Positions 44,492-53,827 of a stretch of DNA of 64,000 nucleotides are shown piece after piece. The notes beneath the pieces are model-generated. The model was given only the letters and a program-made list of their open reading frames with translations, had not been told where the DNA came from and made no database searches. How positions within the stretch are numbered: the stretch's first letter is position 1; each line of letters opens with the position of its first letter. The DNA lies in assembly GCA_934277375.1 (NCBI GenBank), contig CAKQTZ010000002.1:62001-126000 (forward strand). Reading direction: 5' to 3'. Position numbers and translations under genes: made by a program. The DNA is from an uncultured Coprococcus sp. GTDB taxonomy: Bacteria; Bacillota; Clostridia; Lachnospirales; Lachnospiraceae.

Positions 44492-45196
44492 TTATTTACT
44501 CTCCATATATGAATCGACCAGTGCTTTGTATTTTCTGCCAACAGGAACCGTATTCGGGGTATCCCTCATACGGATAATGAAGTTGGATTTGTCATAGCTG
44601 TGCACGTAGTCAGGATTGAAATAGTAGCTTCTGTGGCACCTGACAAGAGGACATGATTCAGCTGTCAGCAATGCTTCAAATGTAGTATTTGTGACGATAA
44701 AATCTCCGTGCGATGTGTATATGTGTTTATGATGCCCGGATGCGCACACATATATCAATTCAGACGGAATCACGGGAAACAGAATACCTTGTATATCCTT
44801 GAGCTGTATTTTTTCGGGAGTTACGGCAGAGTATTCGGTGACACTGTTTATCGCAGCGATGATGTCGTTTTCCTGATATGGTTTTGAAAAATAATATCTG
44901 CAGTGGAATCTGTTTATCACATCCAGTGAAGGGGCGGTTATATCTGTTATAAATATGATCGGAGTGTCGCAGTAGCTGGATATATTTCGTATATGGGCAC
45001 ACAGATCCAGGCCAGATCTGGTTCCGCGCAGATTGATATCCAGAAAGAACATATCCATATGGCATTTTTCCAGTATGGACAAGGCATCTTCATAGGTTTC
45101 TGAAGTGTAAACAGAGAGATCAGGATAGTTTTTCTGAATTATATAGCTTAATCCACTGAGTTGGATTGGGTCGTCTTCTACTATTAATAAGTTCAT
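44492..45196 (-). CDS. LytTR-family (AgrA-like) response regulator
   Basis: The 234-residue protein has a receiver domain (IVEDDP; phosphorylation site Asp53 in MFFLDINL; YYFSKPY) and a C-terminal LytTR DNA-binding domain (YVCASGHHKHIYTSHGDF; LVRCHRSYYFNPDYVHSYDKSNFIIRM). LytTR regulators bind paired 9-base sites upstream of target promoters; no clear pair was found in the window. It leads the two-gene operon and has a hairpin leader. Confidence 0.92.
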   Translation of the reverse strand: MNLLIVEDDPIQLSGLSYIIQKNYPDLSVYTSETYEDALSILEKCHMDMFFLDINLRGTRSGLDLCAHIRNISSYCDTPIIFITDITAPSLDVINRFHCRYYFSKPYQENDIIAAINSVTEYSAVTPEKIQLKDIQGILFPVIPSELIYVCASGHHKHIYTSHGDFIVTNTTFEALLTAESCPLVRCHRSYYFNPDYVHSYDKSNFIIRMRDTPNTVPVGRKYKALVDSYMESK

Positions 45197-45256
45197 ATAT
45201 GCATACCTCTGAGAGTTCTGTATTTGTCATCGCCTAACGGCTCCATGTGGGCATTC

Positions 45257-45303
45257 GCGTTATGACGGTCTGCACAAGTGCAACCGTCGCAACGCTCATT
45301 ATA
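45257..45303 (-). promoter_or_regulatory. Promoter and 5' hairpin of the LytTR regulator transcript
   Basis: On the minus strand -10 TATAAT (45303-45298) is followed almost at once by a compact stem: GCGTT/AACGC, then GACGGT/ACCGTC, then TGCAC/GTGCA around two bases (45295-45257). The mRNA would therefore begin with this hairpin, which could protect its 5' end. About 60 further leader bases precede the ATG. Confidence 0.5.
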
Positions 45304-45420
45304 TCATAATAATAACAAATTCTACAATGGGTAGAAAATAACTATGTGAATTTGGGACATGAAAATATGTGTTGTTTATGTATTTATATGCGTCGTTCAC
45401 GTCGATTTTTGTCTAAACTA

Positions 45421-45611
45421 TTGGTTTTTTATGCAAAATTAGTACAATTAACAGTATGTGATAATTAACTCTGAGGGGAGATTGATTATACAGCATTAAT
45501 ATACTTATGCAGCGTGTAGGTTTTCCGATTATTCGGTTGTTTATACAGTGTTTGTTGTTTGATGCAGGACAAAACTGCCATTGGTGAGAGATCACCGGTG
45601 GCAGTTTTTTT
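45421..45611 (+). ncRNA. Candidate terminated small RNA or attenuated leader upstream of aconitase
   Basis: A plausible promoter (-35 TTGGTT 45421-45426, 16 bases, -10 TACAAT 45443-45448) is followed 120 bases later by a strong terminator: ACTGCCATTGGTGA pairs with TCACCGGTGGCAGT (45574-45604) before a T7 run. No convincing gene lies between them. It is either a free RNA of about 155 bases or an attenuator for the aconitase gene, which begins 120 bases downstream. Confidence 0.4.
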
Positions 45612-45731
45612 ATGGCATTGTGATACTTGGAATAAAACTATTTAAAAAAATGATCTGATATGATATGATATAGAGGAATATGGGTGTTTGGATATATCCC
45701 AATGATAAAAGCAATTACCAGGAGGAAGAGT

Positions 45732-48020
45732 ATGATTAAATTATTTGACAACGGTGCTTATCTGTTACATGGTACAGAGCTGGTAGAGGATAATGCCGAG
45801 GCTGCTGCAGTTCTCGCATCAAAGATTGGCAGTGCTCCATCAAAGGAAGAGGCATCAAAGAACACACTTGCTTACGGAATATTGGCGAAGCATAACACAT
45901 CTGATAATATGGATAATCTTAAGATCAAGTTCGATAAGATGACTTCACATGATATAACATTTGTTGGAATTATTCAGACAGCAAGAGCGTCAGGTCTCAA
46001 GGAATTTCCTATACCATATGTTCTCACTAACTGTCACAACTCACTGTGTGCTGTAGGTGGAACCATCAATGAGGATGACCATATGTTTGGACTCTCATGT
46101 GCGAAGAAGTACGGCGGTGTATATGTACCACCTCATCAGGCGGTCATCCACCAGTTTGCAAGAGAGATGCTGGCAGAGTGTGGCGCCATGATACTCGGTT
46201 CAGACTCCCATACACGTTATGGTGCTCTTGGTACTATGGCTATTGGAGAGGGCGGCGGTGAGCTTGCAAAGCAGCTGCTGTGTAAGACATACGATGTTGC
46301 AAAGCCGGGCGTTATCGCAATCTATCTCGACGGAGAGGTGCAGAAGGGCGTTGGCCCTCAGGATGTGGCACTTGCCATCATCGGAGCAACATTTGGCTGC
46401 GGATATGTCAAGAATAAGGTCATGGAGTTTGTTGGCCCTGGTGTGGACAAGCTCTCAGCAGATTTCCGTATCGGTATCGACGTTATGACAACAGAGACTA
46501 CTTGTCTGTCATCCATCTGGAAGACAGATGACAAGATAAAGGACTGGTATGACATTCACGGAAGAAGTGAGGCATACAAGGAGATGAATCCTGGAGATGT
46601 GGCTTACTATGACGGGGTTGTATATGTAGATCTGTCAACAGTTAAGCCAATGATAGCCATGCCATTCCACCCAAGCAACACGTACACCATCGATGAGCTG
46701 AATGCCAACCTCATGGACATACTTGATGATGTTGAGAAGCGCGCACTTGTAAGCCTTGACGGCAAGGTTGACTTCACACTCAAGGATAAGGTAAGAGATG
46801 GCAAGCTGTATGTTGAGCAGGGAATCATCGCCGGATGTGCCGGTGGTGGATATGAGAATATCTGCGATGCGGCAGATATCCTCAGAGGCAAGAGCATAGG
46901 CGCTGACGAGTTCACACTGTCAGTATATCCTGCAAGTACACCTATATATATGCAGCTCGCAAAGAACGGTGTTCTGGCTGATCTCATCGAGACAGGTTCC
47001 ATCGTTAAGACAGCATTCTGTGGACCTTGCTTTGGTGCCGGTGATACACCTGCCAACAATGCATTCTCCATCAGACATTCAACAAGAAACTTCCCTAACA
47101 GAGAGGGTTCAAAGATACAGAATGGTCAGATCTCATCTGTTGCGCTTATGGATGCGCGTTCTATCGCAGCAACTGCAGCCAACAAGGGATACCTGACATC
47201 AGCGACAGACCTTGCAGATATAGAGTACACACATCCAAAGTATTTCTTTGACAAGGCTATATATGACAGAAGAGTATACAACGGTGTCGGTAAGGCTGAT
47301 CCATCAGTTGAGATCAAGTTTGGTCCTAACATCAAGGACTGGCCGGAGATGGTTCCTCTTACAGATAACCTTCTCCTCAAGGTTGCATCAGTTATACATG
47401 ATCCTGTAACAACAACAGATGAGCTCATCCCATCAGGAGAGACTTCATCATACAGATCAAATCCTCTTGGACTTGCAGAGTTCACACTTTCAAGAAAGGA
47501 TCCTGAGTACGTTGGAAGAGCGAAGGCTATCCAGGCTGTAGAGAAGGTTCGTGAGGCAGGAGAATGCATGGGCAAGGCATTCCCTGAGATTAAGGAAGTT
47601 ATGCATGCCATCAAGGAGAAGTATGAGGACGTATGCGGAAGCAACACAGGTGTTGGAAGTACCATATATGCTGTTAAGCCAGGTGACGGTTCAGCTCGTG
47701 AGCAGGCTGCATCGTGCCAGAAGGTTCTCGGCGGATGGGCAAACATTGCAAAGGAATACGCTACCAAGAGATACAGATCAAATCTTATCAACTGGGGTAT
47801 GCTTCCATTTGTCATCGATAAGGATTTTGACTTTGACAATGACGACTATGTATTCATCCCAGGTATCAAGGAAGCTGTGAAGAACAAGACAGAGGTCATC
47901 AAGGCATATGTTGTGAACAAGGATTTTGCTGAGATAGAGCTGAGACTTGGAGAACTCACAGATGACGAGAGACAGATCATCACAGACGGATGTCTCATTA
48001 ATTACTACAAGTACAACTAA
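45732..48020 (+). CDS. Aconitate hydratase family protein
   Basis: Aconitase isomerises citrate and isocitrate with a [4Fe-4S] cluster. The 762-residue protein has the family motifs [35 protein letters not shown], the two-Cys cluster segment ([13 protein letters not shown]) with a third Cys earlier ([14 protein letters not shown]), [14 protein letters not shown], and a C-terminal swivelling domain. The ATG at 45732 follows CAGGAGGA; the upstream in-frame ATG at 45684 lacks a site. No citrate synthase or isocitrate dehydrogenase gene is adjacent; its likely use is glutamate synthesis. Confidence 0.85.
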   Translation: MIKLFDNGAYLLHGTELVEDNAEAAAVLASKIGSAPSKEEASKNTLAYGILAKHNTSDNMDNLKIKFDKMTSHDITFVGIIQTARASGLKEFPIPYVLTNCHNSLCAVGGTINEDDHMFGLSCAKKYGGVYVPPHQAVIHQFAREMLAECGAMILGSDSHTRYGALGTMAIGEGGGELAKQLLCKTYDVAKPGVIAIYLDGEVQKGVGPQDVALAIIGATFGCGYVKNKVMEFVGPGVDKLSADFRIGIDVMTTETTCLSSIWKTDDKIKDWYDIHGRSEAYKEMNPGDVAYYDGVVYVDLSTVKPMIAMPFHPSNTYTIDELNANLMDILDDVEKRALVSLDGKVDFTLKDKVRDGKLYVEQGIIAGCAGGGYENICDAADILRGKSIGADEFTLSVYPASTPIYMQLAKNGVLADLIETGSIVKTAFCGPCFGAGDTPANNAFSIRHSTRNFPNREGSKIQNGQISSVALMDARSIAATAANKGYLTSATDLADIEYTHPKYFFDKAIYDRRVYNGVGKADPSVEIKFGPNIKDWPEMVPLTDNLLLKVASVIHDPVTTTDELIPSGETSSYRSNPLGLAEFTLSRKDPEYVGRAKAIQAVEKVREAGECMGKAFPEIKEVMHAIKEKYEDVCGSNTGVGSTIYAVKPGDGSAREQAASCQKVLGGWANIAKEYATKRYRSNLINWGMLPFVIDKDFDFDNDDYVFIPGIKEAVKNKTEVIKAYVVNKDFAEIELRLGELTDDERQIITDGCLINYYKYN

Positions 48021-48082
48021 ATGATATATATGGTGCCGTGTGCGCCATGTATGTACATTTGCAGATAATGTATATACGACGA

Positions 48083-48136
48083 GATAACAGGCATCATCAT
48101 TGTGCGCATTTGCGCGGATTGGTGGTGCCTGTTATC
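48083..48136 (+). terminator. Long hairpin after the aconitase gene
   Basis: GATAACAGGCA and TGCCTGTTATC are perfect 11-base arms with further pairing inside (TGCGC/GCGC). No T run follows, so it may stabilise or end the transcript. Confidence 0.45.
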
Positions 48137-48166
48137 GTTCATATGGCCTGTGTGTACCTGAGATGG

Positions 48167-48238
48167 TGATACACAATGGCAAAGACGAAAGAATTTATTA
48201 TGACGTTATGATGCACGATGGCGAAAACGAAAGAATTT
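48167..48238 (+). repeat. Two 30-base direct repeats carrying tiny MAKTKEF frames
   Basis: 48167-48196 and 48209-48238 are near-identical (four differences in 30) with 42-base spacing. Each includes ATG-GCx-AAx-ACG-AAA-GAA-TTT, which reads MAKTKEF. The first frame stops after 11 codons; the second runs 26 codons and its stop overlaps the start of the acetyltransferase gene (ATGGGTAA). No good ribosome site precedes them, so translation is uncertain. Confidence 0.45.
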
Positions 48239-48290
48239 GCACCGTGTCGGGGTTATCAATACAGTAATGAAATGCAGGAGGTATTTAATT

Positions 48291-48929
48291 ATGGGTAAAA
48301 CAGAAATGGAAAAGATGCACACATGTGAACTTTATCTTCCAGGCGACGAGGACATCGCAAGGGAGCAGATAAAGTGCCTGGACAGATTATATGATTTCAA
48401 TATGACCAGACCAACAGAGATGGTCAAGAGGCAGCAGATGCTCAAGGAGATGTTCGAGGAGATAGGAGACAACTGCTATATAGAGCCACCACTCCACGCA
48501 AACTGGGGCGGCAAATTCGTTCACTGGGGCAGCAATATCTATGCAAACTTTAACCTGACTATGGTGGATGACACACATATTTATGTGGGTGATTACACTA
48601 TGTTTGGCCCAAATGTCACACTGGCTACGGCGGGACATCCGATAGACGCGGAACTCAGAAAACAGGGTTATCAGTACAATGCACCTATAACAATAGGCAA
48701 GAACTGCTGGATAGGCGCAGGAGTTACGATACTTCCGGGGGTTACCATTGGTGACAATACAGTCATAGGAGCTGGAAGTGTGGTTGCAACGGATATCCCA
48801 TCGAATGTGGTTGCTGTCGGCAATCCTTGCAAGGTCCTCAGGGAAGTGAATGAGCGTGATGCAAAATATTATTTCAAGGATCACAGGATTGATTTCTTCC
48901 AGTATAACAATGTGAGCAAGAATGACTGA
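48291..48929 (+). CDS. Maltose/galactoside O-acetyltransferase
   Basis: The 212-residue protein is a left-handed beta-helix acetyltransferase: an N-terminal Mac domain (ELYLPGDEDIAREQIKCLDRLYDFN) is followed by hexapeptide repeats (ITIGKNCWIGAGVTILPGVTIGDNTVIGAGSVV) and the catalytic-type GHPIDAELR His. It moves acetyl from acetyl-CoA to the 6-hydroxyl of a sugar such as maltose, glucose or a galactoside; the substrate is not certain. The ATG at 48291 follows CAGGAGGT. Confidence 0.9.
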   Translation: MGKTEMEKMHTCELYLPGDEDIAREQIKCLDRLYDFNMTRPTEMVKRQQMLKEMFEEIGDNCYIEPPLHANWGGKFVHWGSNIYANFNLTMVDDTHIYVGDYTMFGPNVTLATAGHPIDAELRKQGYQYNAPITIGKNCWIGAGVTILPGVTIGDNTVIGAGSVVATDIPSNVVAVGNPCKVLREVNERDAKYYFKDHRIDFFQYNNVSKND

Positions 48930-48941
48930 TGAGGAGGATGG

Positions 48942-49280
48942 GTGAAGGTAAAATGTAAAAGCTGTGGCAAGAAATTTGATCCTGATAAAACTAGCTCAAT
49001 GTGCCCGAAGTGCGGTTCGTGGTATGTGACACCGAACCATTATGATGGAGCAGATGTGTCGCAGGACACTATATATGACTGCGATGATTGTAAAAATGAA
49101 ATGGCAGGAGAAGCAGGTGAGCGATCAAATAGTCCTGCAGTAAACCTGCACGCGGAGAATAGAAATTCAACTGGCAGGGATGACAATGTTGCCGGAAAAA
49201 AGGGAACGATTGTATCATTTATTGTGATCATTGCCATGATAATAGTGATGGCTTTTCAGATGATTACAATTATCTGTTAG
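48942..49280 (+). CDS. Zinc-ribbon membrane protein, N-terminal part of a frameshifted gene
   Basis: The frame encodes 112 residues: a zinc ribbon (CKSCGKKFDPDKTSSMCPKCG), a polar linker and one membrane helix (about 88-110) that ends at the stop codon. One extra T in the TTTT run at 49253-49256 would continue the frame as MAFSDDYNYLLEHVPVTKY and join the next gene. Homologous proteins I recall have zinc ribbon, helix and outer domain in one chain. The GTG start follows GAGGAGG. The break may be a real mutation or a sequencing error. Confidence 0.65.
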   Translation: MKVKCKSCGKKFDPDKTSSMCPKCGSWYVTPNHYDGADVSQDTIYDCDDCKNEMAGEAGERSNSPAVNLHAENRNSTGRDDNVAGKKGTIVSFIVIIAMIIVMAFQMITIIC

Positions 49281-49303
49281 AGCACGTTCCGGTTACGAAG
49301 TAT

Positions 49304-49864
49304 GTGTATGGTGACGAGATTGAAGGATACGGAATATATGGCAATTCAGTGATCATGAAGATAGATTCTGTAGAAACAGTGGAGCTGCCAGGTGCTGATA
49401 TGCCTTCCGGGTATGATGTTTACGATGTTGAATATGAACTCTATGATGCACAGTCTGATGAGGATTACATTACTAATCAGTTTGAGGTATATCTCAGAAC
49501 AAAGACGGGTGAGATGTTGAACCCTATGGATGAGGTCGATGTGGATTATATGATGAATGATGATTCATATTCAGCAATTAACGGAATAAACAGAACCCCA
49601 GAGGCAAAAGTTGGACATCTGTATTTTATGGTCAGGAGAGGCGATTATGAATATATGGTCGTATATTCCAGGCATGACATTGATCTGTCAGATGAGAATA
49701 TGGGTTATTCTAAGGATGCCATAGAAAATATAGGAATAGTTGGAGATGATGCCGACACTAATGGATGGTACGATGTGAGCTTAAATAATGCAGAAACAGA
49801 TGATGTATATTCAGTTGAGGATGGAGGGAATATCAAATCTGTGTGGATAGAACTTCCGCAGTGA
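49304..49864 (+). CDS. Outer-domain remnant of the zinc-ribbon membrane protein
   Basis: The 186-residue frame from GTG 49304 is open further upstream and has no ribosome site of its own. It is acidic, rich in Tyr and Asp, and beta-like (VDSVETVELPGADMPSGYDVYDVEYEL), like the extracytoplasmic sensory part of zinc-ribbon/helix proteins. It is probably the second half of the gene at 48942, broken by a one-base shift. Family and function are not recognised. A terminator follows at 49897. Confidence 0.5.
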   Translation: MYGDEIEGYGIYGNSVIMKIDSVETVELPGADMPSGYDVYDVEYELYDAQSDEDYITNQFEVYLRTKTGEMLNPMDEVDVDYMMNDDSYSAINGINRTPEAKVGHLYFMVRRGDYEYMVVYSRHDIDLSDENMGYSKDAIENIGIVGDDADTNGWYDVSLNNAETDDVYSVEDGGNIKSVWIELPQ

Positions 49865-49896
49865 TCATGATGACAGAAAAATACAAATAGTAATTA

Positions 49897-49947
49897 AAAA
49901 GACGTGCACGAAAGATTCTCTAAAAAGAACTTTCATGCACGTCTTTT
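49897..49947. terminator. Bidirectional terminator
   Basis: AAAAGACGTGCA and TGCACGTCTTTT are perfect 12-base arms with an inner GAAAG/CTTTC, between two convergent genes. Confidence 0.85.
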
Positions 49948-49984
49948 AATATCTGACTTATTTATTGTTTGATAGTCAGCCCTG

Positions 49985-50941
49985 TTACTGTTTTGATATG
50001 GCAGCAGCTTCAGTGCTCTTGGCAACCTCTACGATAGAAGAGGTGAGACCTGCGATTCCCTGGATCTCAGATGGGATGATGATCTTTGTAGCCTTGCCAT
50101 CTGCAGCCTTTGTAAATGCTTCCAGGCTCTTGAGAGTGATGACCTGATTTGAAGGCATTGACTCATTCAGTGCTCTGATACCATCTGCATTTGCCTGCTG
50201 TACAGCAAGTATAGCCTGTGCCTGACCTTCAGCTTCCTTGATAGTTGCCTCCTTCTTTGCTTCTGCGCGAAGGATCTGTGAAGCCTTCTCAGCCTCGGCC
50301 TCAAGGATAACTGACTGCTTATTACCTTCAGCGATGAGGATGGCTGACTTCTTCTCACCTTCGGCACGAAGGATCTGTTCACGTCTCTCACGCTCTGCCT
50401 TCATCTGCTTCTCCATGGCATCCTGAATAGCTGCAGGAGGAATGATGTTCTTGAGCTCGACTCTGTTGACCTTGATTCCCCAAGGATCAGTAGCTTCGTC
50501 AAGCGTAGCTCTCATCTTGGTGTTTATTGTTTCTCTTGATGTAAGTGTCTGGTCAAGTTCAAGATCACCGATGATGTTACGAAGAGTTGTGGCTGTCAGG
50601 TTCTCGATGGCCATGATAGGATTTTCAACTCCATAGCTGAAAAGCTTTGGATCTGTGATCTGGAAGAATACGACAGTGTCGATTCTCATTGTAACGTTAT
50701 CTTTGGTGATAACCGGCTGTGGTGCAAAGTCAACAACCTGCTCTTTGAGGGTAACTTTCTTGGCTACCTTATCGATAACAGGCATCTTCATGTGAAGTCC
50801 CACAGACCATGTTGCCTGATATGTTCCAAGTCTCTCAATTACATAAGCGTGTGCCTGTGGCACGATCTTGATCGTACTACATATAACAACGATTACGATC
50901 AGACATAAAATGATAATAAGTGAAATTCCTGCTCCGTCCAT
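49985..50941 (-). CDS. SPFH/Band 7 (stomatin-like) membrane protein
   Basis: The 318-residue protein has an N-terminal membrane helix (about 5-25), a Band 7 domain (AYVIERLGTYQATWSVGLHMKMPVIDKVAKKVTLKEQVVDF) and an Ala/Glu-rich coiled coil (about 190-265) with repeated EAEKASQILRAEA and AEGEKKSAILIAEG. Such proteins oligomerise in membrane microdomains. It lies 75 bases after an NfeD gene in the same direction, the classical stomatin-NfeD pair thought to act in membrane quality control. Confidence 0.92.
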   Translation of the reverse strand: MDGAGISLIIILCLIVIVVICSTIKIVPQAHAYVIERLGTYQATWSVGLHMKMPVIDKVAKKVTLKEQVVDFAPQPVITKDNVTMRIDTVVFFQITDPKLFSYGVENPIMAIENLTATTLRNIIGDLELDQTLTSRETINTKMRATLDEATDPWGIKVNRVELKNIIPPAAIQDAMEKQMKAERERREQILRAEGEKKSAILIAEGNKQSVILEAEAEKASQILRAEAKKEATIKEAEGQAQAILAVQQANADGIRALNESMPSNQVITLKSLEAFTKAADGKATKIIIPSEIQGIAGLTSSIVEVAKSTEAAAISKQ

Positions 50942-51016
50942 AATAATCTCCTTAATAATTAAAATAGTGTGTGAATAAGTAATAAAATAATGTGCATCAA
51001 AGACATGTCGGTCCTT

Positions 51017-51469
51017 TTAGCTCTCCGTTACAGGCGTGCCGGCCTGTTCAACAATAGCTTTTACGCCGGATATATCGCAGATAACAACCTCGGTACCTGT
51101 TGGTATGATATTGTTGCTTTTTGATCTTGCTGTCCATTCAACCCCATTAATCATAATCTGACCTTTTGACTTAAGATTGTCTATTTCATCGGATACGATT
51201 ACGTGTTTGCCGATGAGACTCTCTACGTTGGTTTTTACCAGCTTGTTGTCAAGATGTTTCTTGGCAATAGGTCTCGTTGTGAAAAAGAGAATGGTTGTTA
51301 CAACAAGAAATACAACAATCTGTAGTGGCAATGAACCGCAAAAAAATGCGATGATCATGGCGATCAGTGCGCCACCGCAGGCCCAGATAGTTGTGAGTCC
51401 GAGCGATATGATCTCAACAATGAGACATACGGCAAATATTATAAGCCAGGTTACAATCTCCCAATTCAT
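51017..51469 (-). CDS. NfeD-like membrane protein
   Basis: The 150-residue protein has three to four membrane helices (about 4-75) and a C-terminal OB-fold domain (ESLIGKHVIVSDEIDNLKSKGQIMINGVEWTARS), the short NfeD form without the protease domain. The ATG at 51469 follows GGGAGGT; an in-frame ATG at 51520 has no site. It is the first gene of the pair with the SPFH protein, its predicted partner. Confidence 0.92.
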   Translation of the reverse strand: MNWEIVTWLIIFAVCLIVEIISLGLTTIWACGGALIAMIIAFFCGSLPLQIVVFLVVTTILFFTTRPIAKKHLDNKLVKTNVESLIGKHVIVSDEIDNLKSKGQIMINGVEWTARSKSNNIIPTGTEVVICDISGVKAIVEQAGTPVTES

Positions 51470-51765
51470 ATAGAACACCTCCCTTGTGTAGGAAATCCTG
51501 ATATGCGATAAAACTCGCATGGCCCTTGGCTAGTTCTAATTTTACTAGAAAAATAATTACTAAACAACATAAATATTCTGAATATACAATCCCTTAAAGT
51601 GCATTATACGCACGAATTATAAAATTATTAAGAATAAATAATAAAGGTATGGTTAAATATCTGTAAGCTGCCTTGCACCATTAGGCAAAAACAAATATAA
51701 TAAAAAAGCGGTTGCCGGAATCCTTCGGTGAGCCGTACACAAGCTTATGGATTGGAGAGAAAAAG

Positions 51766-53424
51766 GTGGCGGCAAATAACAAAAAGAGACGAATCTTAAA
51801 CATGAGCCTGGCGGTTATAGGAATAATCGTCGTGGGACTTTTATTTAACAAGATACTTGAACAGTGGGCAGGCTTTCGGACGATAATTGATAAAATCTCG
51901 GGCGCATTTGCACCAATTATAGTGGGTGCGGTCATAGCGTTTCTTATGAATCCGATACTTGTATTTTTTGACAGACTTTTTCATACTTTATTTCAGGATA
52001 AAGTTATCACGGACAAGAAGAAGCTGTTTAAGGTATCGAGGACACTGGCAGTTATCCTCACAACTATAGTATTTCTAGGAATCATAACAGGTGTAGTATG
52101 GCTTGTGGTGCCACAGCTCTATGACAGTATCAAGCAGCTGGTTGGCAACATGGACAATTATTATTCCAACCTGCAGAATATGGTGGAGAATATCAATGAG
52201 AAATTCCAGAAACTCAATATACCTGAGGATGAGCTGAACAAATATATGAATACAGCATATCTGAAGCTGCAGGACATGTTGAACACAAAGATCATGCCAA
52301 ATGTGGACAAGATCGTGGTGAACATAGGAAGCGGAGTATTCTCCGGCCTGAAGTTCCTGTATAATTTCCTTATAGGTATAGTGGCTTCTATATATGTTAT
52401 GGCAAATAAAGAATATCTGGCATCAAGGGGAAAGAAGATCATATATGCTGTGTTCAAGGTAAAGAATGCGAATAATATCCTCGATGGTCTTTCAGAGATG
52501 TACAGGATTTTTGGTCAGTTTATCAATGGCAAGATACTTGATTCACTTATAATTGGATTGATAATGTTTATAGTTTCTACAATACTCAATCTGCCATATG
52601 CAGTGCTGATAAGTGTTATTGTGGGAGTGACAAATGTCATACCATTCTTTGGACCGATCATAGGAGCTATACCTTGTTTCTTTATCGTACTTATAGCTGA
52701 TCCGATCAAGAGTCTGGTGCTGCTTCTTGTTATACTCATATTACAGCAGTTTGATGGAAATATTCTTGGCCCGAAGATCATAGGAGACACTACAGGACTT
52801 TCAAGTTTCTGGGTACTTACCGCGGTTATTGTGGGTGGAGGTCTGTTTGGATTCTTTGGCATGCTCCTGGGCGTTCCTGTATTTGCGTGCTGTTATATGT
52901 ATATCAACAGGACATGTACAGCAAAGCTTAAGGAGAAGAATCTGGCATTCAAGACTTCTGAATATGAGAAGATCCGGAGGATTGATGAGGAGACTGGAGA
53001 ACCTATATATAAGACAGAGGAAGAAGAGGACATAAGGTTTAAGAAGAAGACTCCGGAGCAAAAGCGGGAGGAGAAGGAGAATAAGCGAAAGCTCAAACAG
53101 AAGCAGCATATGCTCCAATACCCATCTGAGCTTCCAGATGATGAGCCTGACGTAGACCGCGGTCGCAGCAGTGGTGTGAAGTCTGATGATGAGCCGGTGG
53201 ATGTTGATGAGAGCGATGATGATCCGATCAGTATAATAGACAAGTTTGTGCATGTTATGAAGAGCATATCAAGCAGGGCTGATGCCGACAGGCTTGCGGA
53301 AAATATCGTGGAGGACAACAGATTGCAACGGTCTCATAACGACAAGATATCTGGAGAGGTGGAAGAAATATCCGGGAAATCTGATGCATCGGAGAATATT
53401 ACTGGATATGGTGAGAAAAAATGA
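51766..53424 (+). CDS. AI-2E family transporter
   Basis: The 552-residue protein has eight or so membrane helices in two groups, with family sequences such as IGAIPCFFIVLIADPIKSL, LQQFDGNILGPKIIGDTTGLSSFWVL and GLFGFFGMLLGVPVFA. Relatives export AI-2 or act as Na+/H+ antiporters; the role here is open. From about residue 395 a long charged cytoplasmic tail follows (Lys/Arg/Glu-rich, then Asp/Glu/Ser-rich), longer than usual. The GTG start at 51766 follows GGAGAG; an upstream in-frame start at 51712 has weaker support. Confidence 0.88.
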   Translation: MAANNKKRRILNMSLAVIGIIVVGLLFNKILEQWAGFRTIIDKISGAFAPIIVGAVIAFLMNPILVFFDRLFHTLFQDKVITDKKKLFKVSRTLAVILTTIVFLGIITGVVWLVVPQLYDSIKQLVGNMDNYYSNLQNMVENINEKFQKLNIPEDELNKYMNTAYLKLQDMLNTKIMPNVDKIVVNIGSGVFSGLKFLYNFLIGIVASIYVMANKEYLASRGKKIIYAVFKVKNANNILDGLSEMYRIFGQFINGKILDSLIIGLIMFIVSTILNLPYAVLISVIVGVTNVIPFFGPIIGAIPCFFIVLIADPIKSLVLLLVILILQQFDGNILGPKIIGDTTGLSSFWVLTAVIVGGGLFGFFGMLLGVPVFACCYMYINRTCTAKLKEKNLAFKTSEYEKIRRIDEETGEPIYKTEEEEDIRFKKKTPEQKREEKENKRKLKQKQHMLQYPSELPDDEPDVDRGRSSGVKSDDEPVDVDESDDDPISIIDKFVHVMKSISSRADADRLAENIVEDNRLQRSHNDKISGEVEEISGKSDASENITGYGEKK

Positions 53425-53446
53425 TAATACCTGTATGCGTAAGAGG

Positions 53447-53481
53447 AAAGAACAGATTTGCTTTAAACAAATCTGTTCTTT
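53447..53481. terminator. Bidirectional terminator overlapping the DUF4250 stop
   Basis: AAAGAACAGATTTG and CAAATCTGTTCTTT form a perfect 14-pair stem with a seven-base loop. The right arm is also the last codons of the DUF4250 gene. Confidence 0.8.
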
Positions 53482-53648
53482 CCTTTATCATATGAGTAGT
53501 CTATGGATGCGAGCTTTTTCTTTATAGCGTCTGCATCTACACATAGAGAGCTGCACAACTCATCAAAGCTTGGATAGTCATCCCTGAGTTTTGTGTTGAT
53601 GAAACTGAGGAGAACCATAGGATCCTTTGGTAGTGATGAATATTCCAT
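53463..53648 (-). CDS. DUF4250 protein
   Basis: The 61-residue protein matches DUF4250: LPKDPMVLLSFINTKLRDDYPSFDELCSSL, then an Asp-rich helix and IDYSYDKGKNRF. The pattern of a helix pair suggests a small DNA- or protein-binding fold, but the function of the family is unknown. The ATG follows AAGGAGGT, a very strong site. It meets the AI-2E transporter gene tail to tail. Confidence 0.85.
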   Translation of the reverse strand: MEYSSLPKDPMVLLSFINTKLRDDYPSFDELCSSLCVDADAIKKKLASIDYSYDKGKNRFV

Positions 53649-53827
53649 AATAAATACCTCCTTGTGGTATATTGGGTCTAAATATGTGTTCTGTTTATAA
53701 ATATTATGGTTGAATTAACTGCATAAAATTGGTATATATATAGTTTGTGATATAATGAAGCATGCTGATGCGTGCTACGAATTAAATTTTACAACAGTGA
53801 TATAGAAATGGCAATAAGGAGTTGAAT

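Noticed and set aside
45413..45595. Minus-strand 60-residue frame in the gap before aconitase
   Set aside because: It has no ribosome site, odd composition and crosses the strong plus-strand terminator.
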